Origin: Billgrantia sulfidoxydans
GTDB lineage: Bacteria > Pseudomonadota > Gammaproteobacteria > Pseudomonadales > Halomonadaceae
DNA length: 64,000 nucleotides
Assembly: GCF_017868775.1 (NCBI RefSeq)
Contig: NZ_CP053381.1
Span: 372,001 to 436,000, forward strand
Reading direction: 5' to 3'
The translations under genes and the position numbers were made by a program. Below the pieces are notes generated by a model. It saw only the letters and a program-made list of their open reading frames with translations. It was not told where the DNA came from and did no database searches. How positions within the stretch are numbered: position 1 is the first letter of the stretch; each line of letters begins with the position of its first letter. Positions 36,390 through 46,611 of this stretch are shown here, in pieces.

Positions 36390-38111
36390 TCAGGGCGGGG
36401 TGGGCTCGGCCAGCGCCGCCGCCAGGCGGCTGGCCTGGTGCAGGTCGTTCATCAGCGACGAGGCGAGCCAAGGGTCGAGGCGGTGTTCGCGCAGCCGCTT
36501 GGCCAGCTCGTGCTGCCAGTGGTGACGGACCTCCTCGATGGGGAGGGTGATCGCCAGCCCCTCTTCGCCCTCGGCTAGCCGGTTGAGGCCGTCGGCCACG
36601 GCGAGGCGCAGGGCGTCATGCGCTTCGCGCAGCGGACTCGCCGGTGCCGCGTGACGCAGCAGGCTGCGTTGCAGCACTTCACCGAATCGCACTGCTTCCA
36701 CCATGCGCAGCGAGCGTGCCTGCAAAGCCTCCAATTGGGCCTGCTGGGCGGCGGTGAGCGGGACGTCGATGCGTGCCTGGAAGGCGAGGATCTCGGCCAG
36801 CAGTGGCTTGATGCGCTCGTGGTAGCGAGCATTGACGGGGGCCCAGATATCGGGATCGATGCGGGCTTCCACCGCGCTCCGCTGTGGCGGGTGGCCGATG
36901 ACTTCGGCACTGGGCAGCAGGATGGCCGTGCAAAGCAGGTGGTAGGCCCGGCGATCGAGACGACGGCACTCCTGCTGCATGGCGCTGATGGCGGTATCGG
37001 CGTGGTTCAGGGCGGCACTGTCGAGATAGCGCGCCTGGGTCGGCGGCAGCCGGTGCGGCTCGGGGAAGCGGCGCTCGAGCAGATTGGCCAGGCGCGAAAG
37101 CCAGGGCAGCATCAGCGCGATTCCCAGCAGGTTGAAGAGAGTATGAAACAGCGCCAGCTTGAGCGGCCAGGCTGACTCGGCCAGCCCCGCCAGCTCGGCG
37201 ATGGCATCCACCAGCCAGGCCAGTGGCACCAGCAGTACCAGCGCGACCATGGCGGTCGCCAGGTTGAAGATCACATGGGCGCCGGCCAGGCGCCGCGCGG
37301 CGGCGCCCGCCGACATGGCGCCCAGCACGGCGGTGACGGTGGTGCCGATATTGGCGCCGATGGCGATGGCCAGTGCCGGCAGGTAGGGCAGCTGGCCCGA
37401 GGCCAGTGCGGTCAGGGTGAGCAGCAGCGTGGCATGGCTCGACTGCATCACGACGGTGGCGACGATGCCGGCGAGTACGAACAGCGGCCAGTGCCACAGC
37501 CGGCTGCCGACCAGCCCATCCAGGCGCAGGCCATCCTGCCAGTCCTCGAAGCCGAGCTTCATGAAGTCGATGCCAAGGAACAGCAGGCCGATGCCCAGCA
37601 GCAGCCCGGCGATACCGGCCGAGGCGCCGCTCAACCGATAGCGGCCGAGCAGGCCGAGGGCGAGCAGCGGCATGGCGTAATGGGCCAGGTCGAAGCGCAG
37701 GCCGAACGTGGCGATCAGCCAGGCGCCGGTGGTGGTGCCCAGGTTGGCGCCGAACAGCAGCGCGATGGCGCCTGGCAGGGAGATCAGGCCGGCGCTGACG
37801 AAGGACATTGCCAGCAGCGTGACCAGCGAGCTGGACTGGACCAGGGCGGTGGCCAGCGCACCGACGCCGATGGCGCGCGCAGGGTGGCACGTGGCGGCAT
37901 GCAGCCAGCGGTCGAGGGTGCCGCCGGAGAGTCGCTTGACGGCATCTTCCAGCCAGGTCATACCCCACAGGAACAGGCCCAGGCCGGCGACCAGGGTGGC
38001 GAGGTCGGGGCGTGACAGCAGCAGGGCGGCCGCTGCCGCCAGGCCGAACAGCTCCAGACGCTGCCGCCTGCCCTGGCGAGCTGCGTCGCCGGGGGTCGCC
38101 TCGCCCGTCAA
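36390..38111 (-). CDS. Na/Pi cotransporter family protein
   Basis: About 573 residues. Two inverted NptA/YjbB-type repeats are visible: LVAGLGLFLWGMTWLEDAVKRLSGG...ALVQSSSLVTLLAMSFVSAGLI...FGANLGTTTGAWL, and VVMQSSHATLLLTLTALASGQLPYLPALAIAIGANIGTTVTAVLGAMSA, with the QSS motifs. A cytoplasmic PhoU-like helical tail follows (about 400-570). It probably exports phosphate or couples sodium to phosphate. The start is uncertain: TTG 38111, 2 bases after the yheV stop, is my choice because the open frame upstream overlaps yheV entirely. Confidence 0.8.
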   Translation of the reverse strand: MTGEATPGDAARQGRRQRLELFGLAAAAALLLSRPDLATLVAGLGLFLWGMTWLEDAVKRLSGGTLDRWLHAATCHPARAIGVGALATALVQSSSLVTLLAMSFVSAGLISLPGAIALLFGANLGTTTGAWLIATFGLRFDLAHYAMPLLALGLLGRYRLSGASAGIAGLLLGIGLLFLGIDFMKLGFEDWQDGLRLDGLVGSRLWHWPLFVLAGIVATVVMQSSHATLLLTLTALASGQLPYLPALAIAIGANIGTTVTAVLGAMSAGAAARRLAGAHVIFNLATAMVALVLLVPLAWLVDAIAELAGLAESAWPLKLALFHTLFNLLGIALMLPWLSRLANLLERRFPEPHRLPPTQARYLDSAALNHADTAISAMQQECRRLDRRAYHLLCTAILLPSAEVIGHPPQRSAVEARIDPDIWAPVNARYHERIKPLLAEILAFQARIDVPLTAAQQAQLEALQARSLRMVEAVRFGEVLQRSLLRHAAPASPLREAHDALRLAVADGLNRLAEGEEGLAITLPIEEVRHHWQHELAKRLREHRLDPWLASSLMNDLHQASRLAAALAEPTPP

Positions 38112-38113
38112 GC

Positions 38114-38359
38114 TCAGCGGCTCCCGGGGTCGAGGATCCTTACGGTCTGGATGGCATTGCGCTGCTGCTCCTCGCGCTCGCGATTGACGCGGGTCTCCAG
38201 CTCGGCAGCCGTGTCGTCCTCGATGGCTGCCTGCTCGAAGAAGTCGCAGCTGACGCAATCACGATAGCGCACGCCGTGCTGTTCCCAGGCGCGGATTCGG
38301 TCCATCTCTCCGCAGCGGGGGCACACGGCGCCGGCGATGAAGCGTTTCTGAACGGCCAT
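38114..38359 (-). CDS. yheV: YheV-family zinc-ribbon protein
   Basis: 81 residues. KRFIAGAVCPRCGEMDRIRAWEQHGVRYRDCVSCDFFEQ carries CPRC and CVSC (about residues 13-38), a zinc ribbon of the YheV family. The gene follows prlC, the same arrangement as in E. coli where yheV neighbours the prlC region. Function unknown. It overlaps or abuts the downstream symporter gene, suggesting one transcript. Confidence 0.85.
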   Translation of the reverse strand: MAVQKRFIAGAVCPRCGEMDRIRAWEQHGVRYRDCVSCDFFEQAAIEDDTAAELETRVNREREEQQRNAIQTVRILDPGSR

Positions 38360-38428
38360 GAAAACTCCGTGGGTGTGCCACCGGGCGCGGTGGTCTGGTG
38401 CCTACCATACCGCGCCCGGCGATTGCTG

Positions 38429-40480
38429 TCAGGCGGCGCGAATGCCGCTATGACGCAGCAGTGGCTCGACGCTGGGCTCGCGGCCGCGGAAGGCGCGGAA
38501 CAGCTCCGCGGCATCGCGGGCGCCGCCCTGCTCGAGGATCTCGTGGCGGAAGCGCCGGCCGGTTTCGGGGTCGAAGATGCCGGCCTCTTCGAAGGCGCTC
38601 CAGGCATCGGCGGAGAGGACCTCGGCCCACTTGTAGCTGTAGTAGCCCGCCGCGTAGCCGCCGGCAAAGATGTGGCTGAAGCCGTTCTGGAAACGGTTGA
38701 AGTCGGCCCTCGGGACGACCGCTACGGCGTCGCGCACCTCATCGAGCAGGGCCTGTACCTCGGCCGCCGTGGGGGCGCTGAGCTCATGATGCAGGCGCAG
38801 GTCGAACAGCGAGAACTCGAGCTGGCGCACCAGGCCCATGGCCGACTGGAAGTTCTTGGCCGCCTGCAGGCGCTCCAGCAGCTCGGCGGGCAGCGCAGCG
38901 CCGCTGTCGACGTGGCCGGCGATCAGGTCGAGGCCTTCGCGCTCCCAGCAGTAGTTCTCCATGAACTGGCTGGGCAGCTCCACCGCGTCCCAGGCCACGC
39001 CGTTGATGCCGGACACTTCGGCCACGGTCTGCCGGGTCAGCATGTGGTGCAGGCCATGGCCGAACTCATGGAACAGGGTGGTGACTTCGTCGTGGGTCAA
39101 CAGCGCCGGCCTGTCGCCTACCGGACGGGTGAAGTTGCAGGTCAGGTAGGCCACCGGCAGCTGCAGGCCGCCGTCCTCGCGGCGGCGGCGCACCCGGCAC
39201 TCGTCCATCCAGGCACCGCCGCGCTTGCCCTCGCGGGCGTAGAGGTCGAGGTAGAAGCCGGCGATCGCTTCGCCGTCCTCGAGGATGCGGAAGTAGCGCA
39301 CCTCGGGGTGGTAGCGCGGTGCGTCGGTGTCCTCCTCGAAGGCGACGCCGTAGAGCCGCTCGACCACCCGGAACAGGCCGTCGACCACCCGCGGGGCGGG
39401 GAAGTAGGGCCGCAGCTGCTCCTGGGAGATGGCGTGGCGCGCCTCGCGCAGCTTTTCGCTGACGTAGCCCACGTCCCACGGCGCCAGTTCGGCGAGGCCG
39501 AGAGTCTCGCGCGCATAGGTCTCGAGTTCGGCGAACTCCTCCCGGGCCTGGGGTACTGCGCGGCGGGCCAGGTCCTCGAGGAAGTCCAGCACCTGGCGCG
39601 GCGATTCGGCCATCTTGGTGGCCAGCGACAGATCGGCGTAGCTGGCAAAGCCGAGCAGTTCGGCCAGCTCGTGGCGCAGGGCCAGCGTCTCCTCGATGAT
39701 CGGCGCATTGTCGTACTCGCCGGCACTGGGGCCCTGATCCGAGGCGCGGGTGACGAAGGCGGTGTAGACCTCGCGGCGCAGCTCGCGGTCCTCGGCGAAG
39801 GTCAGTACCGGATAGAAGCTGGGGAAATCCAGGGTGATGCGGTACCCCTTGACCCCCTTGGCCTCGGCGTTGGCGGCCAGCGTCGCCAGGGCGCTCTCCG
39901 GCAGGCCGGCCAGCCTGGCCGCGTCGCCGATGTCCTTGTGCCACGCCTGGGTGGCATCGAGCAGCTGGTTGGAAAAGGTGTTGGAGAGCTCCGACAGGCG
40001 CGCCTTGATCTCGCCATAGCGCGTCTTCTTGTCTCCCGGCAGGTCGACGCCGGCGAGGCGGAAGTCGCGCAGGGTGTTGTCGACGCTGCGACGCTGCGCT
40101 TCGTCCAGCTCGGCCCAGGCCGGTCCCTCCTTGAGGGCCTGCCAGGCACGGAACAGCCCCTCGTGCTGGCCGAGCCAGGTGCTGTAGTCGGAGAGCTTGC
40201 CCAGGCAGGCCTGGTAGGCCTCGCGCAAGGCCGGGGAGTTCATGGTGCCGTTGAGGTGCGAGACCGGCGACCAGGCCCGGGACAGCCGGTCGTTGAGCGC
40301 CTCGAGCGGCGCGGCCAGGCTCGCCCAGGTCGGTGCCTCCCGCTGTGCGCGCTCGACCAAGGCCTCGGTGCCGGTGCGATTGTCGGCGAGCAGCTTGTCG
40401 ATCGCCGGTACCACGTGCTCCGGCTTGATCTCGGCGAAAGGGGGCAGCTCGTGGGGCTCGAGCAGCGGATTGTGGGGCAT
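38429..40480 (-). CDS. prlC: oligopeptidase A
   Basis: A cytoplasmic M3 zinc metallopeptidase that degrades peptides, including cleaved signal peptides. 683 residues; the N-terminus is NPLLEPHELPPFAEIKPEHVVPAIDKLL. The catalytic zinc motif is LFHEFGHGLHHML (about 467-479), with EVSGINGVAWDAVELPSQFMENYCWE downstream carrying the third ligand. ATG 40480 has GAGG 5 bases upstream. The long open frame further upstream has no coding character. Confidence 0.95.
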   Translation of the reverse strand: MPHNPLLEPHELPPFAEIKPEHVVPAIDKLLADNRTGTEALVERAQREAPTWASLAAPLEALNDRLSRAWSPVSHLNGTMNSPALREAYQACLGKLSDYSTWLGQHEGLFRAWQALKEGPAWAELDEAQRRSVDNTLRDFRLAGVDLPGDKKTRYGEIKARLSELSNTFSNQLLDATQAWHKDIGDAARLAGLPESALATLAANAEAKGVKGYRITLDFPSFYPVLTFAEDRELRREVYTAFVTRASDQGPSAGEYDNAPIIEETLALRHELAELLGFASYADLSLATKMAESPRQVLDFLEDLARRAVPQAREEFAELETYARETLGLAELAPWDVGYVSEKLREARHAISQEQLRPYFPAPRVVDGLFRVVERLYGVAFEEDTDAPRYHPEVRYFRILEDGEAIAGFYLDLYAREGKRGGAWMDECRVRRRREDGGLQLPVAYLTCNFTRPVGDRPALLTHDEVTTLFHEFGHGLHHMLTRQTVAEVSGINGVAWDAVELPSQFMENYCWEREGLDLIAGHVDSGAALPAELLERLQAAKNFQSAMGLVRQLEFSLFDLRLHHELSAPTAAEVQALLDEVRDAVAVVPRADFNRFQNGFSHIFAGGYAAGYYSYKWAEVLSADAWSAFEEAGIFDPETGRRFRHEILEQGGARDAAELFRAFRGREPSVEPLLRHSGIRAA

Positions 40481-40622
40481 GCGCACCTCGGGTTGCAGTG
40501 GGCGGATGGACGGATAAGCAGTTAGATGCGGCCGCCGGCGGCGGGTTTCAATCCCGCCGGGGGATTGGTGGCGGCGGGCCGGCCTGATAGGCTTGCGCCT
40601 CCACGAAAGTCGAGGTGACGGC

Positions 40623-41963
40623 ATGAACGCAACCCTGGAGCGCTGGAGTACACGGCGAGCCTTCATCCTGGCGGTAACGGGCGCGGCAGTGGGGCTTGGC
40701 AATATCTGGCGCTTCCCGTACATCACCGGCGAGAATGGTGGCGCCGCCTTCCTGATGCTCTACGTGCTCTTCGTGCTGCTGCTGGGGCTGCCGGTGATGA
40801 TGGCGGAGATCCTCATCGGCCGCGCCGGGCGGCGCGCGCCCATGCAGTCGCTGGGGCATCTGGCCGGCCAGGCCGGGGCCAGTCCCTACTGGCGATTGCT
40901 GGGGCTGTTCGGCGCGTTCACCGTGTTCTGCATCCTGTCGTTCTACTCCGTGGTCTCGGGCTGGTCCATCGAGTTCCTCATCACGGCGGTCAACGGCGAC
41001 TTCAACGGGCGCGCTGCCGCTGATATCGCGGCCGGCTTCGAGGCCTTCTTCGGCGACCCGCGCCGCATGACCTTCAACCATACGCTGTTTCTGTTCATGA
41101 CCATGACGGTGGTCGCGGGGGGCGTCGCCAAGGGGCTGGAGCGCCTCAACAATTTGCTGATGCCGCTGCTCTACCTGTTGCTGTTGCTGCTGGCGGGCTA
41201 CGCTGCCACCACCGACGGGTTCGGCACGGCGCTGGTCTGGCTGTTCCGGCCGGATTTTTCGGCCATCACCCCGCAGGTGGTGATGCATGCCATGGGGCAC
41301 GCCTTCTTCACCCTGGCGGTGGGCGCCTGTGCGCTGATGGCCTATGGCGCCTACATGCCGGAGCGCCAGAGCCTGCCTCATGCGGCCGGGGCGGTCGCCG
41401 TCCTCGACGTCAGCGTGGCGCTGCTGGCCGGTATCGCCATCTTCTCGGTGGTCTTTTCCCAGGGCATGGACCCGGGCGAGGGGCCGGGGCTGATGTTCGT
41501 CACCCTGCCGATTGCCTTCGCCGAGCTGCCCTGGGGGGCGCTCTGGCTCAGCGTGTTCTTCCTGCTGCTGCTGCTGGCGACCTGGACCTCGTCGATCAAC
41601 CTGGCCGAACCCATGGTGGCTACCCTGCAGGGGTTGGGGTTCGGTCGCGGCAAGGCCGCTGCCCTGGTCGGCGTTGCCGTGTGGCTGGTGGGGCTGCTGT
41701 CGGTGCTGTCGTTCTCGACCCTGGCCGAATGGCGCCCGTTGTTCGGGATGAACGCCTTCGACCTGGTCACCACCATTCCCACCGAGATATTCCTGCCGGT
41801 AGGCGGGCTGCTGATCGCCACCTTCGCCGCCTGGGTCATGCCGCGCGAGGCAGCCCAGGCGGCCCTGGGTGCCGGTGGGGCGGGCTTTCGCCTGTGGCAA
41901 GGGGTGGTACGCTGGATCTCGATTCCGCTGGCGGCGATGGTGCTGTTGGCAGGGCTGTGGTAG
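40623..41963 (+). CDS. sodium-dependent transporter, SNF (LeuT) family
   Basis: 446 residues, about 11-12 helices. STRRAFILAVTGAAVGLGNIWRFPYITGENGGAAFLMLYVLF in helix 1 is the sodium/substrate site of LeuT-type carriers. FSVVFSQGMDPGEGPGLMFVTLPIAFAELPWGALWLSVFFLLLLLATWTSSINLAEP matches helices 7-8. The substrate is probably an amino acid or similar. GAGGTGA lies 4 bases before ATG 40623. Confidence 0.93.
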   Translation: MNATLERWSTRRAFILAVTGAAVGLGNIWRFPYITGENGGAAFLMLYVLFVLLLGLPVMMAEILIGRAGRRAPMQSLGHLAGQAGASPYWRLLGLFGAFTVFCILSFYSVVSGWSIEFLITAVNGDFNGRAAADIAAGFEAFFGDPRRMTFNHTLFLFMTMTVVAGGVAKGLERLNNLLMPLLYLLLLLLAGYAATTDGFGTALVWLFRPDFSAITPQVVMHAMGHAFFTLAVGACALMAYGAYMPERQSLPHAAGAVAVLDVSVALLAGIAIFSVVFSQGMDPGEGPGLMFVTLPIAFAELPWGALWLSVFFLLLLLATWTSSINLAEPMVATLQGLGFGRGKAAALVGVAVWLVGLLSVLSFSTLAEWRPLFGMNAFDLVTTIPTEIFLPVGGLLIATFAAWVMPREAAQAALGAGGAGFRLWQGVVRWISIPLAAMVLLAGLW

Positions 41964-42002
41964 ACAAGAGGCGCCGGCCACGGGGCCGAACGGGAGGCAT
42001 GC

Positions 42003-42566
42003 ATGAGTAAGAGCGATTCCATCCGCCACTGGCGTGGCACGCGACCCACCCTGGGGGCCAGGGTCTTCGTCGACCCGGCCAGCGTGGTACTGGGCGACGT
42101 GGTGCTGGGTGATGACTGCTCGGTCTGGCCCATGGCGGTGATTCGGGGTGACATGCACCGCATCCGCATCGGGGCGCGCACCAGCGTGCAGGATGGCAGC
42201 GTGCTGCACATCACTCACGCCAGCGATTTCAATCCCGAAGGCTTCCCCTTGACCATCGGCGACGAGGTCACCATCGGGCACAAGGCCATCCTGCACGGCT
42301 GCACGCTGGGCAACCGTATCCTGGTGGGGATGGGCGCCATCGTCATGGACGGCGCGGTGGTCGAGGACGAGGTGATCATCGCCGCCGGCGCCGTGGTGAC
42401 GCCGGGCAAGCGTCTCGAAAGCGGCTTCGTCTATGCCGGCAACCCGGCCAAGGCGCTGCGCCCCCTGAAGGACAAGGAGCGTGCCTTCTTCCCCTATACC
42501 GCCGGCAACTACGTGAAGCTGAAGGATCAGTATCTGGCCGAGTGTGGCGAGGCATCTGCCGAGTAA
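42003..42566 (+). CDS. gamma-carbonic anhydrase family protein (YrdA-like)
   Basis: 187 residues. A left-handed beta-helix of hexapeptide repeats (VVLGDVVLGDDCSVWPMAVIRGDMHRIRIGARTSVQDGSVLHITHA, then TIGHKAILHGCTLGNRILVGMGAIVMDGAVVEDEVIIAAGAVVTPGK). The three metal His are in LHITH, TIGHKA and LHGC. YrdA-type proteins have little proven carbonic anhydrase activity. It follows the SNF gene by 39 bases and may be in the same transcript. Confidence 0.88.
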   Translation: MSKSDSIRHWRGTRPTLGARVFVDPASVVLGDVVLGDDCSVWPMAVIRGDMHRIRIGARTSVQDGSVLHITHASDFNPEGFPLTIGDEVTIGHKAILHGCTLGNRILVGMGAIVMDGAVVEDEVIIAAGAVVTPGKRLESGFVYAGNPAKALRPLKDKERAFFPYTAGNYVKLKDQYLAECGEASAE

Positions 42567-42661
42567 CGCCACGCCTCCCTTTCCGACGACAAGCCTTTGT
42601 TTTTCTGCGCCGGGCAAGTAATAATCTGTTTTTTTATCCAGTTGCTTGGGGTTTGCCCGGC

Positions 42662-43333
42662 ATGGCCGACTTTCGTACCCATCTCAGTGCCGCCGTGGGG
42701 GGCGGTGCCCTGCTGGCCGTTGCCGGCTGGCAAGGAGGGCTCTGGTCCCCGGGAGAGGCGCTGCCGCTCGGGGTCTTGACCGCCTTCGGCGGCATCCTGC
42801 CCGACATCGACGCCGATCACTCCCACGCCGTGCGCCTGATCTTCAATACCATGGCCGTGATGTCGGTGGTGGTGGGCGTGCTGCTGCTGCATGCCCAGCT
42901 CGAGCCAGGGGCGCTGCTGATGGTGTGCGGCGGGCTCTATATCGGGGTGCGTCTCGTGCTCAGTCCGATCTTCAAGCGTTTTTCCGTGCATCGCGGCATC
43001 TGGCATTCGCTGCTCGCCGCCGCGCTGTGCGGGCTGGCGACCAGCGCTGCCGGCTATCAGTGGCTAGGCCAGCCGGCCTGGCTCGCCTGGGCCCAAGGGG
43101 TGGCGCTGCTGCTGGGGTATTGCATCCACCTGCTGCTCGATGAACTCTACAGCGTGGATCTTACCGGTGCGCGGCTCAAGCGCTCCTTCGGCACCGCTCT
43201 CAAGCTGTTCGACTACCGCGCGCCAGGCAACTCGCTGCTCATGCTGCTGATCGCGGCGAGCCTGCTGCCCTGGCTGCCGCCCTTCGCCTCCCTGCAGGCG
43301 CTGTGGCTTCAGGGTTCGACCTTCTGGCGGTAG
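42662..43333 (+). CDS. YdjM-like metal-dependent membrane hydrolase family protein
   Basis: 223 residues, about four to six helices. MADFRTHLSAAVGGGALLAVAGW, FGGILPDIDADHSHAVR, HRGIWHSLLAAALCGL and HLLLDELYSVDLTGARLKRSFG are the LexA-regulated YdjM (DUF457) motifs, with His and Asp residues likely to bind metal. The biological role is unsettled. Its 3' end overlaps the convergent dctD by about 25 bases. Confidence 0.8.
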   Translation: MADFRTHLSAAVGGGALLAVAGWQGGLWSPGEALPLGVLTAFGGILPDIDADHSHAVRLIFNTMAVMSVVVGVLLLHAQLEPGALLMVCGGLYIGVRLVLSPIFKRFSVHRGIWHSLLAAALCGLATSAAGYQWLGQPAWLAWAQGVALLLGYCIHLLLDELYSVDLTGARLKRSFGTALKLFDYRAPGNSLLMLLIAASLLPWLPPFASLQALWLQGSTFWR

Positions 43334-44691
43334 TCCTCGGCCTTGAGTCCGTACTTGCGCAGCTTGTCGTAGAGCGTCTTGCGCGGCAGGCCGAGATGCT
43401 CGCAGACCTCGGTGATACGTCCGCGGTGGCTGACCAGCGACTGGCTGATCACGCTCTTCTCGAACAGCTCTACCTGCTGCGGCAGGGCGAGTTCGGCGTT
43501 GTCCACCTCGACGCCTTCGAGCAGCACGTCGAGGCGGTGGTCGAAGGCCGAGCCCAGCAGTACGTAGCGCTCGGCCAGGTTGCGCAGCTCGCGCACGTTA
43601 CCGGGCCAATCATGGGCCATGAGGGTCGAGATGCCGCCGGCGTCCAGCGGAGGGGTCTCCTGTCCGCTGCGGTTGGCGGCGACCACGGCGAAATGCTGGA
43701 ACAGCAGGGGGATGTCCTCACGCCGCTCGCGCAGCGGCGGGATCGGCAGGGTGACGACGTTGAGCCGGTAGTAGAGGTCTTCACGAAACTCGCCGGCCTC
43801 GGCGGCCAGCTTGAGATCGACCTTGGTGGCGGCGATCACGCGAATGTCCAGCGGTACGGCCTCATTGGCGCCGAGACGCTCGACGCAGCGCTCCTGCAGT
43901 ACCCGCAGCAGCTTGACCTGCAGTGCCAGCGGCATCGATTCGATCTCGTCGAGAAACACGGTGCCGCCGTTGGCATACTCGAACTTGCCGATGCGCCGCT
44001 CCACGGCGCCGGTGAAGGCCCCTTTCTCGTGGCCGAACAGCTCCGACTCGATGATGCTTTCCGGCACCGCGCCGCAGTTGATGGCGACGAACGGGTGGCC
44101 GCCGCGTGGGCTGCGTTCGTGGATGGCACGTGCCACCAGGTCCTTGCCGGTACCGGTCTCGCCGAACAGCAACACGTCGGTTTCCACTTGGGCGATGCGC
44201 TGCACCATGGAAGCGAGACGCTGGATGGCGGGGGTGCGTCCCACCAGGCGCGGCCCCGGCGCGGCCTGCTGCGCTTCCAGTTCGGCCTTCAGCTGACGGT
44301 TCTCCAGGCTCAGCCGGCGCTTGTCGACACCGCGGCGCACCATCTCGACCAGGCGCTCGCCGGCGAAGGGTTTCTCGAGAAAATCCCAGGCTCCCTCACG
44401 CATGGCTTCCACCGCGGTGGAGATGTCGCCGTGGCCGGTGATGAGGATCACCGGCAGGTCGGGGTCGCGCAGGCGTACCTCGCGCAGCAGGGCCATGCCA
44501 TCCATGCCGGGCATGCGGATGTCGCTGACGATCACGCCGGGAAAATCGGACGTGAGCGTTGCCAGGGCGCTCTCGGCGCTGGCGTGGGGTTCCGGCTGGT
44601 AGCCGGCCAGCTCCAGGGTCTGGCCGGCGGTAATGCGCAGGTGGGGTTCGTCGTCGATGATCAGTACCGGAATGGCCGCCGGGTCATGCAT
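43309..44691 (-). CDS. dctD: sigma-54-dependent response regulator DctD
   Basis: 460 residues: a receiver domain (about 1-120; [12 protein letters not shown], phospho-Asp in [13 protein letters not shown], Lys in FLEKPF), an AAA+ sigma-54 activator domain (about 145-380; [46 protein letters not shown]) and a Fis-type DNA-binding C-terminus ([31 protein letters not shown]). It probably turns on a C4-dicarboxylate or lactate-related transporter together with the DctB kinase encoded upstream; the two genes overlap by 8 bases. No sigma-54 promoter could be placed in this window. Confidence 0.93.
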   Translation of the reverse strand: MHDPAAIPVLIIDDEPHLRITAGQTLELAGYQPEPHASAESALATLTSDFPGVIVSDIRMPGMDGMALLREVRLRDPDLPVILITGHGDISTAVEAMREGAWDFLEKPFAGERLVEMVRRGVDKRRLSLENRQLKAELEAQQAAPGPRLVGRTPAIQRLASMVQRIAQVETDVLLFGETGTGKDLVARAIHERSPRGGHPFVAINCGAVPESIIESELFGHEKGAFTGAVERRIGKFEYANGGTVFLDEIESMPLALQVKLLRVLQERCVERLGANEAVPLDIRVIAATKVDLKLAAEAGEFREDLYYRLNVVTLPIPPLRERREDIPLLFQHFAVVAANRSGQETPPLDAGGISTLMAHDWPGNVRELRNLAERYVLLGSAFDHRLDVLLEGVEVDNAELALPQQVELFEKSVISQSLVSHRGRITEVCEHLGLPRKTLYDKLRKYGLKAEDYRQKVEP

Positions 44692-46600
44692 GTGAGCGCT
44701 GCTCCTGGGTTGGCGATGTCTGGGAGGTGTCGGGACGCTCCTCGCGGGGCAGGGTAATGGTGAAGCGTGCGCCGGCGCCAGGCTGGTTGGCGGCCTCGAT
44801 GCTGCCTCCCAGGTCGTTGATGATGCGTGCCGAGATCGACAGGCCCAGCCCCAGCCCGCTGCCCGGCGACTTGGTGGTGAAGAAGGGTTCGAAGATGCGC
44901 GACAGGTGCGCTTCGGGAATGCCCGGCCCGCTATCGGTGACGCTGATCCGCACCTGTGCCGGCTCGACCTCGACGCTCAGGAAGAGCTTGGGGGCGGGCG
45001 ACTCCGTCATCGCCTGCAGCGCATTGCCGATCAGGTTGACCAGGACCTGCTCGAGGCGCACCAGGTCGGCATGCACCCAGACCTCGTCCTCCCAGCAGCG
45101 GATCACCTCGACCTCGCGCAGGCGGTTCTGGTAGAGCCGCAGGGCATACCCGAAGCAGGCCTGCACCGACACCGCCGTCAGCGAGCTTTCGCTCTTGCGC
45201 GAGAACTGGCGCAGCTGAGCGCTGATCTCGGCCATGCGCTCGGTCAGCTCGACGACCTGGGCCAGGTTGGCATCGGCGGCCTCCAGGCGCTGACGCTCGA
45301 GGAAGGCGCGGGCGTTCTCGGCGTAGGCGCGGATGGCGGCCAGCGGCTGGTTGAGTTCATGATTGATGCCGGCGGCCAGTTGGCCGAGTACGGCCAGCTT
45401 GGCGGCCTGAATCAGCTCGTCGCGGGTCTGGCGAAGGTTCTCCTCGGCCCGGCGGCGCTCCTCGATCTCGTCGGAAAGCCGGCGGTTGGTCTCCAGCAGA
45501 TCGCGGGTACGGTGCTCGACATTGCGCTCCAGCTCGTCTCGTGCGTGAGCCAGGGTCTGGCGTTCGCGCTCGGCGAACAGCTCGCGCTCCCGGCGCAGGC
45601 GCAGTCGCTGCCAGCCGATGCCGCCGGCCAGGGTGACCACGCCGTAGAGCCCCCCGGCCAGCGCGGCGGCCAGCCACTGGGCGCTATAGACCGAGTCCAG
45701 CGGCTTGAGGATGTGCATGTCCCAGCCGAACGCCTCCATGTGGCGGGCCAGGCCGAGATAGCGGCTCCCGCTCAAGGGACCTTGGGTGAACCGCACCAGT
45801 TGGCTGCCGTCGTCGCGATCCGCGAAGATTTCGATGCCGGAGTGGGCCAGGGGCTCGTCGGCGTAGCGACGGGTAGCCAGCAGCGCTTGGCGCTCCTCCT
45901 CGGAGAGTGGATGCAGTGCGGCCATGCGCAGCGCGGGGTGGCTGGCCATGAAGATGATGTCGTCCTCGTCGGTCACCATCAATTCGGCATCCTGCTCGGC
46001 CCAGCTCGCCTCGACGGCGTCGAGCAGCACCTTGATCACCATCACGCCGCTGGGGCGAGCGTCGGGAGCGGTGTCGTCCAGCCATACTGGGGCCGAGAAG
46101 TAGTAGCCGCGCTCGAGTGACTGCACGCCCAGGCCGTAGAAGCGACCGCGCCTGCCCTCGATGGCGTCCTGGTAGTAGCTACGGAAGGCGTAGTTCTGGC
46201 CAATGAAGGTATCCGGCCGATGCCAGTTGCTGGCTGCTACGGTATTGGCGTATGCATCCAGCAGGTAGACGTCCGATACATCCGCCGTGGCGCGGAACTG
46301 GTCGAGCAACAGGTTGAGCGGCATCGGGTCCTGCTGTCCTCGGTTGAGCAGGAAGCGTCGCACCATTTCGCGCGAGGCCAGCAGTTGCGGCAGGTAGTCA
46401 TGACGAGTCAGGTGCCCTTCCAGGCCGGCAGCGGAGAGCCGCAGCTCGTTCTCGGCCTCTCGCACCAAGGTCTGCAGGGCTTGCTCGCGCGCCATCTGGG
46501 CGGTTTGCCACATGACCACGACCAGGCCCAGCGGCAGCAATAACAACAGCAGCCGACGCAGGGGGAGCGGCAGGCGGGGTGGACGGTGTGGGCCTTTCAC
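44684..46600 (-). CDS. dctB: sensor histidine kinase DctB
   Basis: About 638 residues: a short basic N-terminus, transmembrane helix 1 (LRRLLLLLLPLGLVVVMW), a periplasmic double-Cache (PAS-like) sensor, helix 2 (AQWLAAALAGGLYGVVTLAGG), a coiled coil, the H-box LGQLAAGINHELNQPLAAIRAYAENA with His in INHE, and an ATPase domain (NLIGNALQAM, DSGPGI, GLGLGLSI). The chosen start is GTG 46600, because the frame upstream overlaps the lldR coding sequence. Ligand probably a dicarboxylate or lactate. Confidence 0.88.
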   Translation of the reverse strand: MKGPHRPPRLPLPLRRLLLLLLPLGLVVVMWQTAQMAREQALQTLVREAENELRLSAAGLEGHLTRHDYLPQLLASREMVRRFLLNRGQQDPMPLNLLLDQFRATADVSDVYLLDAYANTVAASNWHRPDTFIGQNYAFRSYYQDAIEGRRGRFYGLGVQSLERGYYFSAPVWLDDTAPDARPSGVMVIKVLLDAVEASWAEQDAELMVTDEDDIIFMASHPALRMAALHPLSEEERQALLATRRYADEPLAHSGIEIFADRDDGSQLVRFTQGPLSGSRYLGLARHMEAFGWDMHILKPLDSVYSAQWLAAALAGGLYGVVTLAGGIGWQRLRLRRERELFAERERQTLAHARDELERNVEHRTRDLLETNRRLSDEIEERRRAEENLRQTRDELIQAAKLAVLGQLAAGINHELNQPLAAIRAYAENARAFLERQRLEAADANLAQVVELTERMAEISAQLRQFSRKSESSLTAVSVQACFGYALRLYQNRLREVEVIRCWEDEVWVHADLVRLEQVLVNLIGNALQAMTESPAPKLFLSVEVEPAQVRISVTDSGPGIPEAHLSRIFEPFFTTKSPGSGLGLGLSISARIINDLGGSIEAANQPGAGARFTITLPREERPDTSQTSPTQEQRSHA

Positions 46601-46611
46601 GCGGCGGTTCC

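Noticed and set aside
40548..42617. A 689-residue minus-strand frame opposite the SNF transporter and gamma-carbonic anhydrase genes
   Set aside because: Antisense shadow with His/Gln/Gly-rich composition; both plus-strand genes are clear.
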